Shown piece by piece: positions 54,701 through 64,000 of a DNA stretch of 64,000 nucleotides (positions are counted from its first letter, which is position 1; each line of letters begins with the position of its first letter). This stretch comes from Hydractinia symbiolongicarpus. Its lineage: Eukaryota > Cnidaria > Hydrozoa > Anthoathecata > Hydractiniidae. A program made the position numbers and the translations under genes. A model generated the notes under the pieces. The model ran no database searches, was not told the origin of the DNA, and was given only the letters and a program-made list of their open reading frames with translations. The stretch covers positions 13,704,001 through 13,768,000 of the forward strand of contig NC_079879.1 of the NCBI RefSeq assembly GCF_029227915.1, in the 5' to 3' direction.

Positions 54701-57700
54701 GCATCATTGTTTGAATGTTAGCATTTTTTGTTAGCTTATCGAAGCAAATGTTTATAGCTTCTTAAATACATGCAGGATGGTGAACGAAAGCTTTCGGCAC
54801 CAATGAAATCAGTCGAAGAGTTTGTTGAGCATGTATCATATTTATCAAAGTTATCAGAAGACATTCCTAAATTGGAAAAGGAATTTAACATCATTTCACG
54901 CTTGTTTATCATTGCTTTTAACTACAATGCAGATTTTAGTGCTGAAGAAAGAGCGTTATATCAAACATTGGCACCAAGTTTTCAACAACTAAAGGTTTAG
55001 TTGTTATTTCCATAATCTTTTTAAATTGTTGTCGTTGTGTACTTGTGGCATATCTGACATAGATTTTTTTTAGAGTTTGGTCTTGTATTGCGAGGCTATG
55101 AAGGATGAAAATGTTCGCAAGTTTACCAAAAACTTAGATGATATTGTAGAAAACTTAAAAAAGCAGTTACATGGTCTAGTTATTCAAATTCAAAATCCAT
55201 CGTTATTAGATGAAGATATTTCCTCTTCAAATGCAATTGAAACCATCCAGTTTTTAAAAGACGACCTTGAGGAGTTATCAGAAAGTATCAAACGTTTTGC
55301 TGCTTACGAAACATGTTTATCCAATGCAATGTCTGCTAGTAAAAAACGAGCTGCCTACGTGTGCGTACTTTCACATTTTTTTATAATATTTACCATAAAA
55401 GTAACACTAATCCTTCTTTAAAATATGGTAGACATGATTTCATGCTGAATTTGATCTTTTAGATCTACATATATCTCAATTAAACCAGTTTCCAAAGTTG
55501 CTGATTTACAGAATGAAATATCAATTGCAGAAAAAGATTTAATGTTGCGGAAATTGTTATGGGAGTCTATTGAGGAATGGAACACATTACATCATAAATG
55601 GTGTGCTACAGCATTTTCTTTACTTGATGTCAACAGTTTACAAAAAGAAGTTACAAGATTTGTACAAGCTGTCTATCTGTTAGAAAAAGGTTTGTCGATT
55701 TATTCATATCTGTATAGTTTGTTTTTTATTTTATTTTACTTAAGAAATGCTATTACTTATATTCTCTCTTAAAAAAAGTATTTTATCAATTTTCTTTTAT
55801 ATTTATATAGGCCTGGCGGCGAACTCATTGGTTTCAAATTTGAAGAATGACATTATGATTTTCCAAAAAGGAATGCCTATTATAAGTAGCTTGAGAAATC
55901 CGACATTAAAGGAAAGGCACTGGGTAAAAATCAACAGCTCCATTGGATTTGTTATCAAAGATGAAGACCACATTACTTTAGGTCAAGTGTTGAACTTGGA
56001 AGTGTACGAACATGAAGAACTAATCTCTGAGATCTCAATGCAAGCTAGTAACGAAGCTACTTTGGAACAAATGTTAAACAAAGTAAAAGATTATTGGAAA
56101 AGTGCAGATTTGGAATTACTTGCACATACCAACAGAGATGTGGCCATACTGACTGGTATAGACGACATCTTAACTTCATTGGATGACAGTATGGTGACAC
56201 TTGCAAATATCAGAGGGTCAAGATTTTGTTTGTCATTACTGGTATGAGAACAATTTATTGTTATTAATCCAGACCTTTTTAAACACTTAAAATAAGATTT
56301 TGTTTTTATTTATATGATAGCCTCAGATAATTGAATGGGATCAGAAATTAAATTTATTCTTGAGAACATTTGAAGAATGGATTTTAGTTCAACGTAACTG
56401 GCTATATCTTGAGTCAGTTTTTGCTGCAGCTGACATTCAAAGGTACTACATTTACTTTTCACCTCACAGTACATGTTTTTAAAAGTAGTAAAACTAGGTC
56501 TGTCAATGGGTGTATTTCACCGTTTTTATTTTAGACAACTTCCTAATGAGGCAAAACTATTTTCACAAGTTGATAAAAATTGGCGTGACATAATGAGGCG
56601 TACAATTGATCGTCCAAATGCTTTAGCAGCAGCAACTTCTGCTGGTTTACTAGATGTATTGCAAGCATGTAATTCAAACTTAGAGAAGATACACAGATCA
56701 TTAGAGGTAAATTATGTCTCTGTAACAGCACAGAAAAATACAACTCAGGATTGAAATTAGACAGTATTTAGAAATTTGATTGTGATTAGGAATGACCAAT
56801 TTTTACTTGGTAAACAGGTCGAGCAATTTCCTTTTTAATAGAATAGAATTTAGAAAACACTTAGAGGGTCATATCGTATGATATAATCACACTAAGAAAT
56901 CTAGAACAATTAGAAAAGGAAGAGAATAAAAATCCACAAAATACAGATAAAATATAAAAATGTTTTGTGTCTGTTGATAACATTTTACATTTCTGGGAAA
57001 ATTGTGGATGATGCATGAAAGAATTTCCCACTCCCTGAAGAGAAATGACTGAAGTGAAAGTAAACTCGCGTAAATTAGACCCCAACCAGTTACTACCCTG
57101 TATCTCACCTGCAATTTTGTAGTCGTTCAAGGTTTACTATGCTAATATTTTTAATACAATTTTTATTACCAACTTAAATTTTTTTGTTTTAACGATACAT
57201 TATCACTATCACCTAGGAGTACTTGGACACGAAAAGACTTGTGTTTTCAAGATTTTACTTTCTCAGTAATGACGAGCTTCTAGATATTCTTGCTAACAGC
57301 AAGGATGTAACAGCTGTGCAACCATATTTGTTGAAATGCTTTGGTAACATCAAGAAATTAAATTTTGATGTAAAACAGAAAGCACCATTTCCAATTGCTG
57401 GTATGACATCTAATGAAGGAGAATATGTAGATCTTCCTGAGTAAGTTAATTTTTTTTTAATATCTTAATATAAAATCAGCTATAATTTAATTAAAAAACC
57501 GCCTTCTTAAGTAACAGTCTTACCTGTTTACTTGAACTTTAACACAATAATTCGTACTAGTAATGCGATATTTATGAAGGAGTTCATTTTTAAGAGTTTA
57601 GAACTTTTTCAGGTGAAACTAGGAAATTTTTACAAATTAGGAAGTTAAAATAAAAAAAAAAAACATTTAGGTAAAGTTATGATTAACTAAATTTTCCATG

Positions 57701-59196
57701 GTGTAATAATTTTAACTTTTTAGTTCACTAAAGGCTCGTGGACAAGTTGAACAATGGCTTGTGAGTGTGGAGAATGTCATGTTCGATACTGTCAAATCCC
57801 AACTCAAAAAATCAATTCCTGAATTTGATCATGAAAACTTCATGGAATGGGTGCTTGAAAATTACGGTCAAATAGCTTTAATTACTTTGCAATTAGTATT
57901 TTCATCAGATGTTAACAAAGCACTGCAATGTGATGCAGTTGCACCTAAGTTAAGAGAGGTAGCTGGCCAAGTCATGGTAAAGTTAGATAATATGGCAGAA
58001 TGTGTCAAGAAGACTCTACCAGAAAACCAAAGAAATCTTGCAGTGGCACTTATTATTAATTTAGTGCATGATCGAGATATCATCAACAATCTGGTTAGCT
58101 TTAGTGTTGATTCTTCTGATGACTTCCAGTGGATTAAGCAGTTGAGATATCGTTGGGATGAACAAGCAAATGATTGTTTTGTTGAGCAGTCTATATCTTC
58201 TATGTTGTATGGTTACGAATACTTAGGTTGCTCTCCACGACTTGTAATCACTCCTCTTACGGATAGGTGTTATTTAACCTTAACCAGCGCACTCCACTTT
58301 CACTTGGGTGGGGCACCATCAGGCCCAGCAGGAACTGGTAAATCTGAAACTGTGAAAGATTTGGCAAAAGCAATGGGAAAACAATGTATTGTATTTAACT
58401 GTTCAGAAGGAATAGATTTCCGAATGATTGGTAGATTTTTATCTGGAATTTCCCAGTCTGGTTCTTGGTGCTGTTTTGATGAGTTTAATCGAATTGATTG
58501 CGAAGTATTATCTGTTGTTGCACAGCAGCTCCACAACATTAAATCAGCTAAGATGGCTGCTTCCATACGATTTATGTTTGAAGGACGAGACATCAAGTTA
58601 AATCCAACCTCGGGTGTTTTTATTACAATGAACCCTGGTTATACAGGTAGAGTGGAATTGCCTGATAACTTGAAGTCAATGTTTCGTCCAGTTTCAATGG
58701 TCACACCTGATAATACAACAATTGCTGAAATTATCTTATTTTCAAATGGATTTTCCACGGCAGAAGTATTATCACGAAAGTTGATTAATATTTATGAACT
58801 AGCAAAAAATCAGCTGTCAGAACAAGTAAGCTTACTTATTGCTCAAGCGTGACCCACAAATTAAATAAGTACACAGGATGTCAATATGATACATAAGATT
58901 TATACCCCTTCTTCCGTTCCGATTTCAATTTTTATAGATTAAGACTAACTTATATCAGCTACGTGAGTGCTAGCAGAGTTGTTGTTATAACTAAGTTGTA
59001 GGAACAAATATCAAATACTTATACTACCAATTTCAAAGTTTGCAACGTTTTTAAATGACTTAACAAATACCCCTTTTTCTTATGGTTTGTGTAAAGACTT
59101 TATTATATCTTCATTGCAGCATCATTATGATTTTGGTTTGAGAGCAATAAAAGCTGTTTTGACCATGGCTGGAGAACATAACAGAAAATCAATGCA
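42772..59196 (+). CDS. Axonemal inner-arm dynein heavy chain (N-terminal half)
   Basis: Motor subunit of ciliary dynein. Exons: 42772-43098, 46655-47053, 47178-47281, 47363-47425, 48805-49054, 49129-49252, 50217-50573, 52234-52325, 53434-53718, 53949-54068, 54262-54435, 54776-54994, 55074-55360, 55463-55689, 55811-56241, 56321-56442, 56535-56706, 57217-57440, 57724-58825, 59120-59196. The phases agree at every junction. The tail has [14 protein letters not shown] and [11 protein letters not shown] followed by the W-rich [13 protein letters not shown]. The linker has [15 protein letters not shown]1 begins at [10 protein letters not shown], with Walker [10 protein letters not shown] (about 58321), Walker [12 protein letters not shown], and [19 protein letters not shown]. 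About 1,718 codons are visible against 4,000-4,600 for the family. AAA2-6, stalk and C-terminus are absent from the window. From memory the AAA1 region is nearest DNAH14 or DNAH6, so no symbol is given. The initiator at 42772 is chosen because the first exon's phase joins exon 2; the acceptor of a non-coding exon upstream is not seen. Confidence 0.93.
43099..44727. other. Dynein intron 1, first part
   Basis: AT-rich, no exon recognised. Confidence 0.3.
44728..45017. repeat. 26-bp tandem repeat in dynein intron 1
   Basis: About eleven units of the form tgtcacaaaacttgtttcgc plus cagtgc, with variable tcgcc/ttacc/tcacc positions. One unit is shortened. Confidence 0.88.
45538..45744 (+). other. 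Exon-like reading in dynein intron 1
   Basis: About 68 codons with clear coding character: Pro/Glu-rich start ([16 protein letters not shown]), then [20 protein letters not shown] and a final FDRL before TGA at 45742. A possible acceptor precedes it (ctccacctag). Base composition is visibly richer in G+C than the surrounding intron. The phase does not fit a join with dynein exon 1. It could be the last exon of a nested gene or a retrocopy of a small ciliary-type protein; I do not recognise it. Confidence 0.3.
45745..46654. other. Dynein intron 1, last part
   Basis: AT-rich; a 'taataatgacattttt' phrase is duplicated near 46110-46140. No gene seen. Confidence 0.3.
47426..48804. other. Dynein intron 4 (GC-AG type)
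   Basis: Begins AG|GCATGT and ends TTTGCAG. Only this donor keeps the reading frame: the exon ends with two bases (AG) that join one base (A) of the next exon. The nearest GT donor at 47419 would leave the wrong phase and create a stop. Confidence 0.65.
50718..50855 (+). mobile_element. Short non-autonomous Helitron
   Basis: Starts TCTATATTATAATACCCA, has gtctgtccgtctgtc, ends with hairpin CCATGGATTTTTCCACGG + actaacgaCTAG, then T. 138 bp, in a dynein intron. Same family as 31882-32005, sharing tgcggtataaaaaggacggg. Confidence 0.75.
50856..52233. other. Dynein intron, nothing further recognised
   Basis: AT-rich; a minus-strand reading at 51513-51722 is open for 69 codons but shows no motif. 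Confidence 0.3.
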
Positions 59197-59531
59197 GTAT
59201 GAATACAAATTATTTTATTATCACTTTTTTTATCCTTATGTGTACATAATTGGTCGTTAGGAAACAACTTTCTGTATAAGAAGGTGTTTTCTGAAGACTT
59301 TTTAAGGTGCACAATGATATAATTCGGATCAGGGTTCACGAAAGATACATACATCTTTTTTATGATTTAGTATATCCTCTTGATTGTCACGATCTCTGGG
59401 GCTTTTCCGTAAAGACAATCCTATTCCTTTCAACCGATATCATTTATTTTACCAGTGTACAATTCTTAATATCAACTTAATAGGTATTATACAGAACGAG
59501 AACATCTCTAGTTCATCATGATGAACTGATG

Positions 59532-59579
<48 letters not shown>

Positions 59580-62078
59580 GCTCCTTACATGTGCCGCTAT
59601 TTTGCAGAAAATGCCGAACTTCTTGACGAATTTCTGTGTATAAGAACTTTGTAACCGATGAAACAAATGCCATAACAAACAACTGGAAAAGTTGAAGCTC
59701 TCTTTGTTCCTATATGTAACATCTCAATGTTACTGCTAAATAGAAAAAAGTATTTGCACCACACATCTCATAAACTCAAGCTTAATTTCAAATAATTTCT
59801 TTAGCTTTATTGTAACTATTTATGAATGTTTCAGTATTGGTAACTCACCTGGACTAATTAGCAATAGGTATACCATTAAATGCGGCGTATCCATTTTTCT
59901 TTTCAAACATGGATTAACTCTTTTTTCTTGTTATTTATATAGTTGTGCACGTCACTAAATATAGAAAAAGGAAGTATTTGTTTTATTATTATTTGTAAAC
60001 AAAACTTTAAAAAGTAATCTTTGGTGCCTAATAGAAGAGGAGGTTGGAATAAACGGCTTGGATATTTCATTGTTGCTGTATAATTGTAGCGATGGTGGAA
60101 GTTGTTATTACTAGAAAACTCAAGAGTTTTTTTTCGCAGTGACAGTGGTACACAAACTGCTTGAAAACAACACGAGGTACTGTTGCATATAGTAATTAAA
60201 TTTGCATATATTTTTGACTATTTCAAGTATAAATCGAAGTTATATTTTACAACAAAAAATCAAATTCATACCAGTTCAATTCGATGCAACAAAACACAAA
60301 ATTTTCAGAAGGTTAATTTTTTTATCTTCGGGTTTTAACTGCTTGTTTTACAGAATACTGTTTTGATGATTTTTAATGTTAGTTTGAACACCGCGTGGAT
60401 AATAAAAGCAGTAAAGATCATTCCATGTTTATATAGCTTATTTGTTGTTATTTGAGTATTGTTGAATTAGCGTTACACTTCCTGCACGCGTTTTGCTTTC
60501 AAGTAACATTTTCTAATTGGTCATCAAAACCTGGAGATATCTTAATCTGCAATAATGAAATAAATGCTTCTGGGTCATTTCACTAATGTTGCAATCCAAT
60601 TATATATTTTTGTACGACAGAAAATTTTGCATTTCTTTTATTGTTCTCTAATCAAAAACCTTTAGCATGTTCTACACCTTCACACTATATCACAAGTGCA
60701 TTTATTAAAAACTAACCTAAATTACATTTTTTTAAAAACAAAAGAAGATTCAAATCGTGTTATATTATAATTTTTCTAGTAAAACCTTTTTTTATATACT
60801 TTTAAGTTTTAATGTCTAATCTCAACACCTTTTTGGGGTTTTGGTTCTTTCTGGTAGCCTGATATTATGATAATTTAACATGCGGCATTGAGGTTGTATT
60901 ACTGGTTAAGATAATTAACAGATTGATGTAGCGATGAATGTTACAACCATGACTGTTTTCATTCAATATTTTTTGATCTGTGTGGCATGTTTATTAGTCT
61001 TTTATGTTTCATTTTGAGTGTAGTGTTATAACTTGGCCTGAATGATGAACAAAATTATTGCAATAAGCAAAAAAATTTCAGTAAATTGGTGTTACATATC
61101 TTACGGTTGTTGCAGAGATCTTTCTTTCAACAATATATCTTAAATTTAAGTATGCACAATATAACTCTAAAATTCAAAATTGAATTTTTTTACCACTTTA
61201 TTTGTCACCTTTGCTGCACTGCTTATTTTTAATCTGTTGCATGAAGTAAAATCTAGGTCTTCACATTTCAAGTTTTTACGTAAATCAAAAATTGTGAAAA
61301 TGTACAATTAATATAAAGAATCACATCGATTTTTTCCGGCGTGTTTTAAAGCTGTAATAGCTAATAAATACAAAGATTTAAAACAGAACATTTCAGGCTT
61401 AGAAGTCACTAAGTCTGTAATTTGTATTGCACTTTACACGACTACTTAAAAAATGTGATTGTTAATACGTAGCAGTTTGAATATTGGCTTCCTTCTCGAG
61501 CTTCAAAAACTTCACTAATTGACTGCGACATGTCATGGATAAAACTTCATGGGGTGGAACTATCATGTTATTACCCTCTTTTTTATAATGATAACGAAAC
61601 TCGTGGCCAAATAAGTCTTTTCAAAAAATATCATTTACTTTCGATAAGAGACCTCTCAGTCAATAAATCCTGTTGTGTATCTTTTTTCCACAGTCACATT
61701 CAACCCCATTACTGTCTCATTAAAAGATCGAAGCCTTTATTTTATATAGCTACATGCAACAAAATACAAATACTCTATATGCACTGTGTTATTTACATAC
61801 ATCTTAATTCTGTGATGTGTGTATCAAAAAATAATCTTGCATAAAAAGAAAAAAAATAATTACGTTAAAAATGTACGGAAGCAAATTATTTGATGATTAA
61901 GGTGTTTTAATTGTAACCAAACTTTGCAATTAAATTATACAGAAAAAATTTGGATCGGATTTTACATATCTTCTATTTTGAACACTGCACTGTATATTGT
62001 ATGTTGAAGCTTGACACAGCAAAGTTAATATAAAAGGTGGTATGGTTAAATTTTAAATCTCATACCTTATTTTTTGGA
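59197..62078. other. No further dynein exon seen
   Basis: The exon after 59196 should encode the region leading to the LxxSNLPKFL motif of AAA2. No such reading is present in any frame. AT-rich sequence only, apart from the TTG run. Confidence 0.4.
59524..59581. repeat. (TTG)n microsatellite
   Basis: About 17-19 uninterrupted gtt units. On the minus strand this reads as CAA/CAG-type glutamine codons but within no gene. Confidence 0.95.
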
Positions 62079-62665
62079 AGTGACTTGATTTTTCCCCTAC
62101 CAAAATTTCCCCCGTTTATTTTTATCCCGACTAGTACTTTTACCCGATTTTTTTATACCTAACTAAAAATTTACCCCGATTTTTTTATACCTAACTAAAA
62201 ATTTACCCCGATTTTTTTCTTTTATTCTAAACTTTTTTTCTCATTGTTACCACCTTAATAAGGAAGATTAAAAAAAGGATCGGGACATAAATAAACATAA
62301 TGGAAACAAAAAGAAACAACATTTTGTGTTTAAACAAACCTGAAACAATCATACAACTATAACATCAATAGTCCGTTTAAGATGCTGACTTTACAATTAG
62401 TGCAAAAAACGACATAATTGTTTTGGACTAGATTTTTGTACTTATTCTCGTAGTTGTTTTTGTATGAAAAACATAGATAGATAAATAAAAAAAATTGATT
62501 CAAATTCTCTTGGGAGGTTATCTACAGGAATATCAAAAATTAGTCGGGGAAAGTGTCTTATTTGAAAAATTAGTCGGGGAAAAGTGACTTATTTTTCAAA
62601 AGTGACTTGATTTTTCCCTGACTAAATTTTAATCCGACGAAATTTTCCCCCGACTTTTTTTTTCC
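62079..62665. repeat. Degenerate 'ccccgac/gtcgggg' repeat cluster
   Basis: The phrase agtgacttgatttttccc occurs at 62079 and 62600. A 32-bp unit (accccgatttttttatacct on) is repeated in tandem near 62150-62215. Inverted gtcggggaaa words occur at 62540-62585. Probably remains of one inverted-repeat element of about 600 bp. Confidence 0.5.
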
Positions 62666-64000
62666 GATAAGATATCTGCTAAGCTGAAAAATAAAACAAG
62701 AAGAAAAACAATGATATTAATTGATATCAGCGGTAATGTTAATATTTCTATTGTTGGTTGATTTAAAATGATCAAAAATTTGAGAGTGGATGGCTTTTTT
62801 TACACAAAGTAAGTTTTCTTGTTTTTGTTTCCTTTTTGGTTTAATACAATTAACTGTGGCGGCTTTATGCAAAAGGACGCTTTTTGGACGTTGTCTCTTA
62901 AATTACGTTAAAAATTAAAAGAACGCTGTATTGCTAATGTTATTATTAACATTTATAATATTCATGCAGCTTTACAAAGACGTCCAAACTCCAAATGCTT
63001 TAAAAATGTTCATGATCTTGAAGACAACACAAGAGATCACCAACATTACGACGAAAGATTTCATCAACATTACGACAGCGATTTATGCATTTACAACTAC
63101 AATCTTGTTGGAAATAAAACCACACCCCCTCTTTTATTCATCCAGTATCCGTTTGTGTTACTTTGACCCAACACCCAAATTTTTTTATGACTAATGGCTA
63201 ATATTTCGGTTAAGCAGTAAACATATAGAATATCAAAAAACTGTAAAAGTTTTGTTTTCATTTTATCTTAGCTGACCATCAGGACGAATACACACGACTA
63301 AGTGCAATGCGGGAGTACCACAGGCTAATGACACTAAATTAATAAGTTAATAATTTGATAAAAAAAGTTATTCAGACCACGGTTATACCTTAAAATTAAT
63401 TTTCACGAAAGGATTAGCGCATTTTGTGAAAATGAGTTCTCGCGAAAACATTTATTTATTAAAAACCTTAATTCACTTAAGGTACATTTCCTTTAACCAA
63501 TTCTTTTCAGTTCCATGTACGTGCTAAAAAACGTCAGACCAAATGGAACTGTCATATTTTTTTACATTCGTATAGTACACCGCCGTGTCTCAACCCTAGA
63601 TTTCGACCTGTCCAGGAAGTAACGCCTCTTCTAATTTATCTCTGACGATAGCATCTTGGTTTGATTAGACAAAGTAACAGTCTACCAAAAAGTCGTATTA
63701 TCTCCAATACCTCGTTTAACTTCGGCTTATAATATTAATTTCACCGGAACCTTTTTTTACCTATAAAAAAGCTACCACAAAATTTTCAGCAATCTAATTA
63801 AAACATGATCAAAAATGGCGCAATACCTCAACATAAAGCTGGGATGTCAGGAGTTTTAAACTGCTGACTCCGAAAATATTGAAGAAGTTGAAGCATTTCT
63901 ATAAAGTGGGGAACATAGCTCAATGGACTTTCATAAAATTCGCTACAAAGTTAAGAAATGTCAAGACCAATTCCAATATGTTTCTCATAAAAAAGCACGT
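62666..64000. other. Right edge, nothing recognised
   Basis: AT-rich. A reading around 62950-63150 (NIHAALQRRPNSKCF, then a His/Asp-rich stretch) looks slightly coding but has no recognisable family. No dynein exon. Confidence 0.3.

Noticed and set aside
59449-59682. Poly-glutamine reading on the minus strand
   Set aside because: A pure TTG microsatellite inside sequence with no other coding sign.
62931-63194. 87-codon plus reading
   Set aside because: No recognisable family in this frame; the overlapping frame with a His/Asp-rich stretch looks equally likely to be chance.

Overview
This is nuclear DNA of an animal, most likely a cnidarian and perhaps a hydrozoan. It is AT-rich. Its two host genes are split into many short exons, and it carries many DNA transposons, Helitrons, LINE debris and degenerate Polinton/Maverick elements of the kind common in cnidarians. 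The species assignment is inference.

Host gene 1 (minus strand, about 5335-21351) is an acyl-CoA synthetase of the ACSF2 type. Eighteen coding exons can be read. The leader exon was not found, and the last exon lies beyond the left edge. Two related Polinton elements sit in introns of this one gene, in the same orientation. Element 1 (1 to 5300, left part outside the window) lies in the last visible intron. Element 2 (8219 to about 16745) lies upstream. They share a terminal sequence (AGAGATAGG...) and seven homologous genes or gene remnants: a capsid-like protein, a coiled-coil/membrane protein, a C-terminally anchored structural-type protein, two conserved proteins with stop/start spacing, one further unknown protein, and a small Cys-rich protein. 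Each copy also has features the other lacks. Element 1 has a 24-residue repeat protein. Element 2 has remnants of a protein-primed DNA polymerase and an integrase. Both copies are decayed by frameshifts and deletions. Many of their starts carry an ATAATAAA-type motif just before ATG.

The region 22.9-42.4 kb is mostly mobile-element material. It holds a non-LTR retrotransposon (minus), a 4.4-kb DNA transposon with a TTA duplication and 'cgtctc' subterminal repeats, hAT and pogo/CENP-B-type transposase fossils, a 790-bp Tigger-like element, a head-to-tail trimer of small Helitrons, several fold-back elements, and a 1.6-kb TA-flanked element with an 11-copy internal tandem array. A relative of that last element sits in an ACSF2 intron.

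Host gene 2 (plus strand, 42772 to at least 59196) is an axonemal inner-arm dynein heavy chain. Twenty exons with agreeing phases cover the tail, the linker and the first AAA module (about 1,700 codons). One intron appears to use a GC-AG splice pair. The remaining AAA modules, stalk and C-terminus are not visible. The last 4.8 kb holds no recognisable exon, only repeats and AT-rich sequence.
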